Below, piece after piece: positions 17,938 to 25,987 of a DNA stretch of 64,000 nucleotides. The stretch is from Companilactobacillus suantsaicola (lineage in GTDB: Bacteria; Bacillota; Bacilli; Lactobacillales; Lactobacillaceae), in contig NZ_RKLY01000011.1 in the NCBI RefSeq assembly GCF_004745525.1, positions 19,456 through 83,455 on the forward strand, written 5' to 3'. The stretch's first letter is position 1. The number at the start of each line of letters is the position of its first letter. Below the pieces are notes generated by a model. The model ran no database searches, was not told the DNA's origin, and worked only from the letters and a program-made list of their open reading frames with translations. A program made the position numbers and the translations under genes.

Positions 17938-18591
17938 ATGATCAATTATATTTTTGAAATTTTACCATCGCTATTAGATGGCACGATGATGACTTTAAAA
18001 ATTTTCTTTTGGACTTTGGTTTGTTCATTACCACTAGGAATCTTAGTTTCGTTAGGAAGAAGCTCAAAGTTCAAACCCTTGAGCTGGCTTATCTCGTTTT
18101 ACATTTGGGTAATGCGGGGCACACCTTTACTACTCCAACTGATTTTTGTTTTCTATGGCTTGCCAAATATGCCGTTTTTCCCAATCGTTTTTGAAAGATA
18201 CGACGCTGCTTTATTTGCTTTTATCCTCAATTACACAGCCTATTTTGCCGAAATCTTCCGTGGTGGTTTTGGAGCAATCGACGAAGGACAATTTGAAGGA
18301 GCTAAAGTGCTTGGTTTGAATTATTGGCAAACAATCCGGACGATCATCATTCCACAAATGGTCAAAATTGTTCTCCCTTCAATCGGTAATGAAGTTATCA
18401 ACCTTGTCAAAGATTCATCACTAGTCTACGTCATCGGTTTAGGGGATCTACTTCGAGCCGGAAATATTGCTAGTTCACGAGACGTTACCCTCTTGCCACT
18501 AGTCTTAGTCGGAGTGATTTACTTGTTGTTGACACTAGTTTGCACCTGGCTACTCAAAGTACTCGAAAAACGCTTCAGTTACTACCGTTAG
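17938..18591 (+). CDS. Amino-acid ABC transporter permease (HisM/GlnP type)
   Basis: About 217 residues, five membrane helices. The inner-membrane signature EGAKVLGLNYWQTIRTIIIPQMVKIVLPS is the EAA loop that docks to the ATPase, and IWVMRGTPLLLQLIFVFYGLP is typical of polar amino-acid permeases. Start ATG 17938 has AAAGGGG 8 bp upstream; an in-frame TTG at 17920 lies in that site. First gene of a three-gene operon behind the T-box; likely histidine or another amino acid read by the leader. Confidence 0.9.
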   Translation: MINYIFEILPSLLDGTMMTLKIFFWTLVCSLPLGILVSLGRSSKFKPLSWLISFYIWVMRGTPLLLQLIFVFYGLPNMPFFPIVFERYDAALFAFILNYTAYFAEIFRGGFGAIDEGQFEGAKVLGLNYWQTIRTIIIPQMVKIVLPSIGNEVINLVKDSSLVYVIGLGDLLRAGNIASSRDVTLLPLVLVGVIYLLLTLVCTWLLKVLEKRFSYYR

Positions 18592-18603
18592 GAGATAAAA
18601 ATC

Positions 18604-19242
18604 ATGTTGAAATTAGAGAATATTACAAAAAGTTTTGATGGCAAAACCATCCTTGATAATTTAAATTTAGAAGTCAAAGACAATTCGATTTTGAGTATCG
18701 TTGGTCCTAGTGGTGCCGGTAAAACAACCTTGTTACGTTGCATCGCCGGTTTGGAAAAAATAGATTCTGGAACTTTTGTTTTAAACAATCACCCATTTGA
18801 TCCCTACGATGAGTCAGAAAAAGAACGGGTCGTTGGTGTCGTCTTCCAAGATTTCAATCTATTTCCACATTTGTCGGTGATGGAAAACATCGCCTTGGCC
18901 CCCAAACTCGTTTTGAAACAAGACAAGACGACCATTCAAAAAAAGGTCACGAAACTTCTTGACCAATTGGGACTAACTTCTTTAAAGGACCAATATCCGT
19001 TTGAGCTTTCCGGCGGTCAAAAACAGCGTGTTGCTATTGCTCGAGCACTTGCCATGCAACCACAAATTCTTTGTTACGACGAACCAACTTCAGCGCTTGA
19101 TCCAAGTTTGCGTGATACAGTCGCCCAAGTGATTTTAGATTTGAAGAAAACTGGTATTACTCAAATCGTCATCACCCATGATCCTGATTTTGCCAAAAAG
19201 ATTGCTGATCAATTGCTTGAAGTCAAACCATTAAATAATTAA
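18604..19242 (+). CDS. Amino-acid ABC transporter ATP-binding protein
   Basis: A 212-residue ATPase with Walker A GPSGAGKTT (about 37-45), Q-loop VFQDFNLFPH, signature LSGGQKQRVAIARAL (about 138-152), Walker B ILCYDEPTSALDP and switch His in VITHD. It is slightly short for the GlnQ/HisP class (about 240), missing the usual C-terminal extension. It sits 12 bp after the permease, in the same operon, energising import from the cytoplasmic side. Confidence 0.92.
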   Translation: MLKLENITKSFDGKTILDNLNLEVKDNSILSIVGPSGAGKTTLLRCIAGLEKIDSGTFVLNNHPFDPYDESEKERVVGVVFQDFNLFPHLSVMENIALAPKLVLKQDKTTIQKKVTKLLDQLGLTSLKDQYPFELSGGQKQRVAIARALAMQPQILCYDEPTSALDPSLRDTVAQVILDLKKTGITQIVITHDPDFAKKIADQLLEVKPLNN

Positions 19243-19261
19243 TCAAAGGGGGATTAATAAT

Positions 19262-20128
19262 ATGAAGAAAAAAATTTTAATTTTAATTGCACTACTATTT
19301 TTTGCCCTTGGATTATCTGGTTGTTCGACGAATCAAAAATCAATTGCTCAACAGGCCAACACGGCTGATACTTGGTCGCACATCAAAAAAAGAGGTCGGG
19401 TCATTATCGGTTTAGACGACACTTTTGTTCCGATGGGCTTTCGTCAAAAAGACGGTCAACTGGTCGGTTATGACATTGATTTAGCTAAAGCCGTCTTCAA
19501 AGAATATGGCATTGAAGCCGACTTTCAACCAATCGACTGGAATATGAAAGAAACTGAACTCAGAAATCGGACGATTGACTTAATTTGGAATGGTTATACG
19601 ATTACCCCAGAGCGAGAAAAACAGTTGGCCTTTTCAAGACCCTATATGGCCAATCGCCAAGTTTTGGTGACTAAGACTAAAGAAAATATCACTAGTTTTA
19701 AAGGAATGAAAAATAAGACTCTTGGTGTCCAAACGAGTTCCTCCGGTGCTAGCTTGCTCGACCAGAAACCAACGATGCTAAAAGACTATATCAAAAATAG
19801 AACTCCGGTCTTGTACGATTCCTTTAATAACGCTCTGATGGATTTGGACAATGACCGAATTCAAGGACTATTGATCGATAGCGTTTATGCTGGCTACTAT
19901 ATTAGTAAGGAAAAAGATCCTGCTTCTTATCGAACAGTCAGCGGTGGCTTTACTGGCGAAGACTTTGCTGTTGGAATTCGCAAAGGTGATAAAACTTTGA
20001 AGAAGAAAATCGATCAAGGCTTACAACAATTAGCCAACGATGGCACACTCCAAAAAATCAACAAGAAATGGTTTGGTAATTCTGACAATTCACTAATCAA
20101 ACCAACTAATAAAAAAAGCAGCGACTAA
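19262..20128 (+). CDS. Amino-acid-binding lipoprotein (family 3 SBP)
   Basis: A 288-residue solute-binding lipoprotein. The lipobox LSGC places the lipidated Cys at residue 21. The family 3 signature is seen in RVIIGLDDTFVPMGFRQKDGQLVGYDIDLAKAVFKEYG and in DLIWNGYTITPEREKQLAFSRPY. It delivers the amino acid to the permease. Third gene of the T-box operon. The stop codon lies inside the terminator hairpin shared with the converging gene. Confidence 0.92.
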   Translation: MKKKILILIALLFFALGLSGCSTNQKSIAQQANTADTWSHIKKRGRVIIGLDDTFVPMGFRQKDGQLVGYDIDLAKAVFKEYGIEADFQPIDWNMKETELRNRTIDLIWNGYTITPEREKQLAFSRPYMANRQVLVTKTKENITSFKGMKNKTLGVQTSSSGASLLDQKPTMLKDYIKNRTPVLYDSFNNALMDLDNDRIQGLLIDSVYAGYYISKEKDPASYRTVSGGFTGEDFAVGIRKGDKTLKKKIDQGLQQLANDGTLQKINKKWFGNSDNSLIKPTNKKSSD

Positions 20129-20150
20129 TTTTAGTCACTGTTTTTTATTT
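20119..20150. terminator. Terminator overlapping two converging stop codons
   Basis: Stem CAGCGACTA / TAGTCACTG with T run on the plus strand and A run before it. The TAA of the binding protein (20126-20128) and the TAA of the converging gene (20131-20133) both lie within the hairpin. Confidence 0.8.
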
Positions 20151-21072
20151 CCATTTCAACAAATTGATCAATAATCTTATCCAAAAGTTTTTTATTACGT
20201 AACTGCCCTACCCATTCGGGATTTACACAGTCATTTTGATGTAAACAACTAGCTAAAGAAGCGGTGATACTGGCAACGGTGTCGGTATCGTCTCCCAAAT
20301 TGACCGCCAAAAGAATCGCTTCATCGATTGAATCAGTATTTAAAACACACCACAGACAGGCATGCAAAGTGTCAACTACATAGCCAGTCGATTTGATGTC
20401 TTCGCGATTGGTCTGCTTAAATCCGTGTTGAAAAATGGCACTGAACTTCTTGAATTCATTCAACTCTTCCGGGTAGTTCTGTAAATTATTTTTCAAGTGG
20501 TCTGGTAATTTTTGTAAGATTTCAGTTAAATTCTCGCCATTTAATAAGAAATGCAAAATTTCTAGGTAGATGAAACTAGCCATCACACTTCGAGGATGCC
20601 GGTGAGTCAAGCAAGTGTGATTTCTCGTCAGCTCTAAGCGATATTTTGTTTGCTCAACATTACGCAGATGAATTGCCAAAGGCGCTAAACGCATCAAAGC
20701 ACCATTGCCGTTGGCATAAACACTGGGGTCACCGCATTCTAAAGCTGGATAATGATTGATCGACCAATTACGAATCGACTTGGCACAACCTTGACCGATT
20801 CCAAAAGCTTGCCCATCAGGAGTATATTTATTTCTAAACATGTAATCTTCAAATTTTTGCATCAATTGCTCGTAGTTGCCGTGTTCCACTAAATTTTCCA
20901 TCAATGGCAAGGTAAAAGAAGTATCATCTGACCAGCTTCCGGGAGCTTTTTCCCAAGTTCCATTGCCTATCATTTTGTCAACGTAGTAAGTGTCACGCTT
21001 CGCAAATTCCACGGGTACCCCCAAGGCATCCCCGACAACTGCCGCATATAAAATGTTTTTTAAGTCGAGCAA
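20131..21072 (-). CDS. ADP-ribosylglycohydrolase family protein
   Basis: A 313-residue all-helical hydrolase of the DraG/ARH family. The metal-binding signatures are GDALGVPVEF (about 14-23), SWSDDTSFT (about 46-54) and LGDDTDTVASI (about 262-272), giving the paired-Asp dinuclear magnesium site. It removes ADP-ribose from proteins or nucleic acids; the local substrate is unknown. No ADP-ribosyltransferase is encoded nearby. Start is TTG/ATG near 21072 behind GAGGTGATAATTT. Monocistronic. Confidence 0.88.
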   Translation of the reverse strand: MLDLKNILYAAVVGDALGVPVEFAKRDTYYVDKMIGNGTWEKAPGSWSDDTSFTLPLMENLVEHGNYEQLMQKFEDYMFRNKYTPDGQAFGIGQGCAKSIRNWSINHYPALECGDPSVYANGNGALMRLAPLAIHLRNVEQTKYRLELTRNHTCLTHRHPRSVMASFIYLEILHFLLNGENLTEILQKLPDHLKNNLQNYPEELNEFKKFSAIFQHGFKQTNREDIKSTGYVVDTLHACLWCVLNTDSIDEAILLAVNLGDDTDTVASITASLASCLHQNDCVNPEWVGQLRNKKLLDKIIDQFVEMEIKNSD

Positions 21073-21083
21073 ATTATCACCTC

Positions 21084-21117
21084 TAAAAAAATACTGAGGT
21101 CAAAATTGGCCTCAGTT
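21084..21117 (-). terminator. Terminator after the 33-residue gene
   Basis: Minus strand: ACTGAGG / CCTCAGT stem followed by ATTTTTTT. It lies about 45 bp downstream of the small ORF stop. Confidence 0.7.
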
Positions 21118-21159
21118 TATATTAATAGATTTTAGAATCCCATCTATAGCACGTAGTCC

Positions 21160-21261
21160 CTAGAATATTAATAGGATGAAAGCCAAAAAGATGCCGAACA
21201 CTGCCAGCAGATTGACTCTCTTTCTATCATCACGAACTTTTTTAAATTTATTCTTGTTCAT
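21160..21261 (-). CDS. 33-residue single-span membrane protein
   Basis: A small ORF with a strong ribosome site (GGAGGAATGATATT before ATG) and its own terminator, so it is likely real. It has a very basic N-terminus (MNKNKFKKVRDDRKRV) and one hydrophobic segment NLLAVFGIFLAFILLIF to the end, giving an N-in membrane topology. It resembles the many tiny membrane proteins of lactobacilli, but I cannot place it in a family. Confidence 0.6.
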   Translation of the reverse strand: MNKNKFKKVRDDRKRVNLLAVFGIFLAFILLIF

Positions 21262-21461
21262 AATATCATTCCTCCGTGCCACTTTCGTTATAACATCATC
21301 TTTATCCCCTGAAAAGATATCTTAATAAAAACTTTTATTAGTTTTTCAAATTAAAATACATTTTAGACTTATTTTTTGAAATCACAATGGTATTTTTCAT
21401 GAAATTTTTAATTATTTCAGTATAATTGGTATATAAACACAAAGGAGCTTTTTTTAATACT

Positions 21462-21935
21462 ATGGAAAAAAAGAATCGAGTATATTTAGCCGGGCCCTTT
21501 TTTAGCGCCAACCAAATCAAACGTTTGGATGAAATTGAAAAACTTTTAGCTGCTAATCCAACTATTGGAGACATTTTCCGACCTGGCAAGGACGAATACT
21601 CCAATGCAGAAATGGGATCTTTTGAATGGCAAACCGCTGTTTATAAACATGATATTAACAACATCAATATTTCCGATATCGTAGTCGCAATGCTAGACTA
21701 TAAAATAGAAGAAAACGAAATGGAACCTGATTCAGGAACAATGTGGGAATGCGGTTATGCCGTAGCTAACAACGTGCCTGTGATTGGTGTCAGAAATGTC
21801 AAAGACGAACCATTGAATTTAATGTTGGCCGGAAGTTTAACAGCTTTCTTCAACGGTCATGACAGTATCCAAGAAATTAAGGATTATGATTTTAACACTT
21901 TAATGACTAGATACGAAAATGTGAAGGTACTTTAG
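21462..21935 (+). CDS. Nucleoside 2-deoxyribosyltransferase
   Basis: About 157 residues, the normal length for lactobacillus NDT enzymes, which swap bases between 2'-deoxynucleosides in purine/pyrimidine salvage. YLAGPFFSANQIKRLDEIE at the N-terminus and the active-site stretch DSGTMWECGYAVANNVPVIG, with the nucleophilic Glu in MWE, are diagnostic. I place the start at ATG 21462, downstream of AAAGGAG; an in-frame start at 21426 would lie before the ribosome site. It is followed after 9 bp by a TetR gene, probably the same transcript. Confidence 0.9.
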   Translation: MEKKNRVYLAGPFFSANQIKRLDEIEKLLAANPTIGDIFRPGKDEYSNAEMGSFEWQTAVYKHDINNINISDIVVAMLDYKIEENEMEPDSGTMWECGYAVANNVPVIGVRNVKDEPLNLMLAGSLTAFFNGHDSIQEIKDYDFNTLMTRYENVKVL

Positions 21936-21944
21936 GAGGAAATG

Positions 21945-22496
21945 ATGTCACAAGTAACACAACGAACAGAAAAATCGATTATCACGGCAATGATTTCATT
22001 GTTGCAAAAAAAGCCATTTGAGAAGATTACTGTTGGCGACATTTGTGATGAGGCATTGATCAATCACAGTACTTTTTATCGTTACTTTAATGACAAATAT
22101 TCCTTGTTACATGCCGTCTTTTCATATTTATTGGATGATTTATTGAACAATACTTCAAATGCCAAAACAATCGTTTATCAAATTGTTGATTTCATGGAGA
22201 AAAATAGCAAGTTCATGCATCATATTTCTCCTCAATATCAAACCAAAGCCAATCTTTATCCCGAATTTCGCAGTATTTTAAGAGATATTGTTAAAACTAA
22301 GAGTAAGGATCCAGCCAATCAAAATGATCCTTTGATTAAGATGATTACTGAATCTGACACACCTGAGTTGATGATCAGTTTCATCGTCGGTGGCTTGATT
22401 GGACTCGTTGAGTATTTAGAAGACAATGATTTCAACGTTTCTTACGACAAGTTCATCGAGTTTACTGGTGATTTCTTTACTAAATGGAGTAAGTAA
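21945..22496 (+). CDS. TetR-family transcriptional regulator
   Basis: About 183 residues. The N-terminal helix-turn-helix is KPFEKITVGDICDEALINHSTFYRYFNDKYSLLHAVF (about 24-60), followed by an all-helical ligand domain with a hydrophobic C-terminal helix (SFIVGGLIGLVEYLE). It follows the deoxyribosyltransferase and may control it. Two adjacent ATGs exist; the second (21945) has better spacing from AGGAGG. A family 1 element starts about 15 bp after the stop. Confidence 0.85.
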   Translation: MSQVTQRTEKSIITAMISLLQKKPFEKITVGDICDEALINHSTFYRYFNDKYSLLHAVFSYLLDDLLNNTSNAKTIVYQIVDFMEKNSKFMHHISPQYQTKANLYPEFRSILRDIVKTKSKDPANQNDPLIKMITESDTPELMISFIVGGLIGLVEYLEDNDFNVSYDKFIEFTGDFFTKWSK

Positions 22497-22511
22497 TAGT
22501 TCTTTTTGAAG

Positions 22512-23182
22512 TGTGGTGGAAGTATGCCGTCCTCCATAGCAAAGCCGATTTTGGCTGGAACGATGTGGGCCGACTTGGAGCCAATTTCAAAACCGGAAAT
22601 TGTCTTCAAGCTCGACCTTATTCTAAGCAATAAATTGCTAAGAATAATTTCACATCTGAGCCAAATCGGCTTTGCTATTCCGGACTGAATAACAAATCTA
22701 TGATTTATTAATTTTCCATTCATTTAGGAATAGTAATTCAATTCAAAAGTAGGGTTTGACACTTTAACTAGTTATCATGCTTCCCTCCCCATTTAAAATA
22801 GAAGTAACAATAATAAAAGCAAAAAAAGAGAATGTTACTAGACATTGCTAATTACTGATGTTCTAGTAAAAGTCTCTTTTTTTAATATCGTATTAAATCA
22901 ATCAAAATATTAATGTATTCAGACTATAAAACAGTTAGTTATTTAATCTAAACAGAAGTCTATCTAATTTCCGAATTTACTGGAATACTGCAAAAATCTG
23001 AAATCCAGTCTGGAGCAACAGCTCTGGGAAATGCTCAGCCGTGAAATTTCTCTTAACGCTTTAGCGTTTAGTGAAAGACCAATCTTGGAGACAATTTTCG
23101 GGCTTAAAAATTGGCTTCAAGTTGCGTCCACAGCGTTCCAGCGTTTCCCAGAGCTGTTGCGGAAGACGGCATCTACCACCCC
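22512..23182 (+). repeat. Family 1 composite palindromic element, copy C2
   Basis: The best preserved copy. Outer tips GTGTGGTGGAAGTATGCCGTC (positions 22512-22532) and GACGGCATCTACCACC (right end) are inverted repeats. Left module 22512-22690 has P1 arms AGCAAAGCCGATTT / AAATCGGCTTTGCT, P2 GCCAATTTC / GGAAATTGTC and P3 CTTAGCAATTTATTGCTTAG-like on the complementary strand. Right module about 23000-23182 has P1 AACAGCTCTGGGAAATGCT. The spacer hairpin at 22826-22882 pairs around TTACTAG / CTAGTAA and ends in a T run. The whole gap between the TetR and MFS genes is this element. Confidence 0.88.
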
Positions 23183-23252
23183 CAAATAAAAAACCATTTA
23201 AAAACCAGCCTCCACTGTTCTAAAATATAACTATGTTACAAGGGGGGAAAAT

Positions 23253-24425
23253 ATGTCTACTAAAAAATCACAAACTTGGTTCTTAATCAGTATGATGTTG
23301 ATTGCCGCTAACTTGCGGCTGCCGATTATGATCATTCCACCACTTTTGAATACGATTGAAAAACAATTGGGAATTCCGAAATCGATGGTCGGTTTGATTA
23401 CTTCGATTCCTTTGATTACTTTTGCTGTTTTGTCGCCAATTATTGTCAAGATTGCCAAAAAATGGGGCAACGAATTGACTATTTTTGTTTTCTTTTTAAT
23501 TTTGATTGCTGGAAGTTATTTAAGAATTATTCCGACAGCTTTGGCTTTGATGTTTGGAACTTTCCTAGTCGGTGTGGGGATCGACAGTGGTAATGTTTTG
23601 GTTCCGGCTGTTATCAAAGATCAGATGCCCGACCAAATTCCGTTGGGAACTAGTCTTTACACTTTATCAATGTTGTTGATTGGAGCGATTGGAACGGCTC
23701 TTTCGGGAATTTTCATTACTAAGATCAGTCTCCAAAGTACTTTGGCTATCTTGTCGGTGATGGGAATTATTGCCACAACTTTCTGGATTCCGCGTTTAAA
23801 AAATAATCAGCGAACTAAGGAACAAATTGAGGAAAAAACTTACCGCAGTGTCTGGAATCAAGATTTAGGTTGGCTGATCACGGCCTTTTTCGGATTGCAG
23901 TCGATCGTCTACTATTCCTTTATTACTTGGTTGCCATCACTCTTACAAAGTCACGGAATTTCGACGATTGCCTCTAGTAATTTGTTGACGCTTTTGCAAT
24001 TGAGCGGTCTGCCATGTTCTTTTATCGTGCCCTTTTTGTCAGTTAAAAAAGGTGGTATGAAAAAACTCTTGACCATGCTCTTTCTAGGATATGCAGTTTC
24101 ACCACTTGGCTATCTTCTGCCCAGTGAGAATATTATTTTCCTAACTATTATTACGATTTTGACCGGTTTTGGATCAGGTTTGGCCTTTAATATGGCCGTG
24201 ATCTTCTTCACCGAGAAAACTACTAATCCTTATCAGACCGCTGAAGTTTCCGGAATGGCTCAGTCGGCTGGGTATTTACTGGCTGCAGTTGGTCCCACCC
24301 TCTTTGGTTTGATTCAAACTAAAACTAACTCTTGGAATTTGATAATCGTCATCTTGATTGTCTTGTCAGTTCTGTTGACGACTTCCGGAATTTTTATTGC
24401 ACGTCATTCACCAATTAAAGAATAG
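23253..24425 (+). CDS. CynX/NimT-family MFS transporter
   Basis: A 390-residue, 12-helix MFS protein. The opening IAANLRLPIMIIPPLLNTIEKQLGI and GVGIDSGNVLVPAVIKDQMP match the CynX/NimT (cyanate/nitroimidazole-named) subfamily, whose members in lactobacilli have unknown substrates. Start is ATG behind AAGGGGGG. The HAD phosphatase begins 11 bp downstream, so they are likely co-transcribed. No regulator in the unit. Confidence 0.82.
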   Translation: MSTKKSQTWFLISMMLIAANLRLPIMIIPPLLNTIEKQLGIPKSMVGLITSIPLITFAVLSPIIVKIAKKWGNELTIFVFFLILIAGSYLRIIPTALALMFGTFLVGVGIDSGNVLVPAVIKDQMPDQIPLGTSLYTLSMLLIGAIGTALSGIFITKISLQSTLAILSVMGIIATTFWIPRLKNNQRTKEQIEEKTYRSVWNQDLGWLITAFFGLQSIVYYSFITWLPSLLQSHGISTIASSNLLTLLQLSGLPCSFIVPFLSVKKGGMKKLLTMLFLGYAVSPLGYLLPSENIIFLTIITILTGFGSGLAFNMAVIFFTEKTTNPYQTAEVSGMAQSAGYLLAAVGPTLFGLIQTKTNSWNLIIVILIVLSVLLTTSGIFIARHSPIKE

Positions 24426-24436
24426 GAGTATTTATA

Positions 24437-25087
24437 ATGAAATATTTATTTTTCGATTTTGATGGCACCATTGCCGACACTCAAACAGGAACCATCGAAG
24501 CCTTGCAGCACATGGCAGAAGATCAGGGATTAAAAGACTTGGGCACTGATACTTACAAGAAATTCATCGGCCCAGCCCTTGGTGAAAGCTTGGCTAAGTT
24601 TTACCCTGATTTATCCCCATCACGTTATCATACAGCGATGACTTCTTATGATGAGTACTACAAAAATAACAGTCTATATCACTTAACTTTATACCCCCAG
24701 ATTGCTGATGTGTTGGCAGCCTTAAAGTTTGACGGCTATCAACTTTATATTTCTTCAGCTAAAACTGAATCTCTCATTAAAAAATTGATCCCTTATTTAA
24801 AACTCGATCAATATTTCGATGGACTTTTCGGAGCTTCAGAAGATCAAGTCACTCGTTCCAGTAAAGCTGACATTTTAAAATATGCTCTCGAAAGTGTCGG
24901 TGCCAGTGCTGATGAATCGGTTATCGTCGGTGACCGGGCAACTGATATTTTAGGTGGCATTGCTAATCACGTTCACACGTTAGGAATCACCTATGGCTTC
25001 GGATCCTATGCGGAATTACGCGATGCTGGTGCCGAGTCAATCTTGGAAGATCCAACTGAAATTCCATCCGAAATTAGAACTTTTTAG
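24437..25087 (+). CDS. HAD-superfamily phosphatase (PGP-like)
   Basis: A 216-residue hydrolase. Motif I is FFDFDGTIADT with nucleophile Asp7 and Asp9, motif II is the Ser of YISSAKTE, motif III the Lys of SSKADIL, and motif IV VIVGDRATDILGG. The helical cap after motif I is the phosphoglycolate phosphatase-like type. It probably dephosphorylates a small metabolite; the substrate cannot be told. It is in line with the MFS gene. Start ATG behind GGAGTATTTATA. Confidence 0.88.
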   Translation: MKYLFFDFDGTIADTQTGTIEALQHMAEDQGLKDLGTDTYKKFIGPALGESLAKFYPDLSPSRYHTAMTSYDEYYKNNSLYHLTLYPQIADVLAALKFDGYQLYISSAKTESLIKKLIPYLKLDQYFDGLFGASEDQVTRSSKADILKYALESVGASADESVIVGDRATDILGGIANHVHTLGITYGFGSYAELRDAGAESILEDPTEIPSEIRTF

Positions 25088-25158
25088 ATTTTTCCCTTGC
25101 TATGAAACGGGTTCGATACGTTAGTATATAAATTGTAAAGAGAGTTAGACATGTCGAA

Positions 25159-25184
25159 GCTCCTTGTTAATACGACAAGGGAGA
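25159..25184 (+). promoter_or_regulatory. Hairpin sequestering the ribosome site of the 25192 gene
   Basis: CTCCTTGT pairs with ACAAGGGAG (one bulged G), burying the AAGGGAG ribosome site 9 bp before ATG. A second upstream segment TCCCTTG (25093-25099) is also complementary to CAAGGGA. This suggests translational control. Confidence 0.45.
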
Positions 25185-25191
25185 TATAATT

Positions 25192-25644
25192 ATGCTATTT
25201 AAACTTTTTAGAAAAAATCATACTACCGCAAATATCGAATTATCTGACAATAATCAAGTGAGCGCTTTGAAACTCGCCGCTACAAAAGCTGCCGATGAGT
25301 TCAACTTGGATGCACAAGCCGTTCAAAGTAGCTTGTTTGCTAGTGCCGCTCAAGAACCAGTCATTTTGGAAAATCGTGTTGCTTATATGTTCGTTACAAC
25401 TGACCAAAAGACTAGAAATCACACGATGACTTTGACCTTTAAAGAACCCGTCTTGTGGGGCAATAACAGGATTCCGGTTGACTACTTGATCGTCGGAATT
25501 CTACCTGACAATTATAGCCAAGAGGATAACGACAAATTAGCAGAAAACATTACGAATAAAATCACTGAGAATGCTGATAAACTAGACGATATTAAATTTA
25601 ACGATGGTGAATTGAACAAATTGAATCAATCATTCACCGATTAA
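25192..25644 (+). CDS. Hypothetical protein resembling a degenerate PTS IIA type-2 domain
   Basis: A 150-residue soluble protein. The middle (about 55-125) has the order of a fructose-type IIA fold: VILENRVAYMF where active IIA domains have a GIAIPH-like motif, then LTFKEPVLWGNNRIPVDYLIVGILP like the LKEPVDW...VFLLAVP stretch. The phosphorylated His is absent (Tyr/Met there), so it would be catalytically silent, perhaps regulatory. The resemblance is weak and could be chance. Its ribosome site is in a hairpin, and a terminator follows. Monocistronic. Confidence 0.55.
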   Translation: MLFKLFRKNHTTANIELSDNNQVSALKLAATKAADEFNLDAQAVQSSLFASAAQEPVILENRVAYMFVTTDQKTRNHTMTLTFKEPVLWGNNRIPVDYLIVGILPDNYSQEDNDKLAENITNKITENADKLDDIKFNDGELNKLNQSFTD

Positions 25645-25647
25645 AAA

Positions 25648-25680
25648 AAAGCCGACCGCTTTGGTCGACTTTTTTTATAT
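25648..25680 (+). terminator. Terminator after the 25192 gene
   Basis: Stem AGCCGACC / GGTCGACT with a long T run on the plus strand and A run on the minus strand, so it can also serve the minus-strand sulfotransferase transcript after the repeat. Confidence 0.85.
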
Positions 25681-25693
25681 ACCATTTTCTAAT

Positions 25694-25987
25694 TGGGAGC
25701 TGGGCGCTCTTGTTTCACTCTCTATTTGAAACGAGTTACACAAGAGCAACTCCCTACGAGATAACAAAATTTCAGGAATCACTCGTAAAGTGCGACGAGC
25801 AATTCCTGAAATTACGTTATCCTCCGGGAGCTGAACGCCCTTGTTTCACTCTCTATTTTGAAACGAGTTGCACAAGCCAGGCCCAGCCATATAGCTACAT
25901 TCCCCAAATCACACGCAAAACCGGCGTGCAATTCGTGAAATTAGGCTATCTGTCTGAGCCTAAGCGGGCTTGTTTCACTCTCTACTT
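25694..25987 (-). repeat. Family 2 3'-UTR element R1 (tandem type I + type II)
   Basis: On the minus strand it begins TAGAGAGTGAAACAAG, where TAG is the stop of the sulfotransferase gene. A type I unit (about 25857-25987; inner strand GATAGCCTAATTTCACGAATT) is followed by a type II unit (about 25727-25860; CAGCTCCCGGAGGATAACGT) and a partial third edge to 25694. Each unit closes with GTGCAACTCGTTTC or similar. Then comes a terminator at 25648-25680. The order I-II is the same as at 52664. Confidence 0.8.

Noticed and set aside
22442..22723. ORFs of 60-93 codons on both strands in family 1 element C2
   Set aside because: Product of palindromic sequence; the frame is not conserved in C1, C3, C4 or C5 and there is no RBS.
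25694..25987. Tandem repeat block looked like a short CRISPR array
   Set aside because: Units are ~130 bp, internally palindromic, only two to three copies, with no uniform short spacers and no cas genes. It is a family 2 element.
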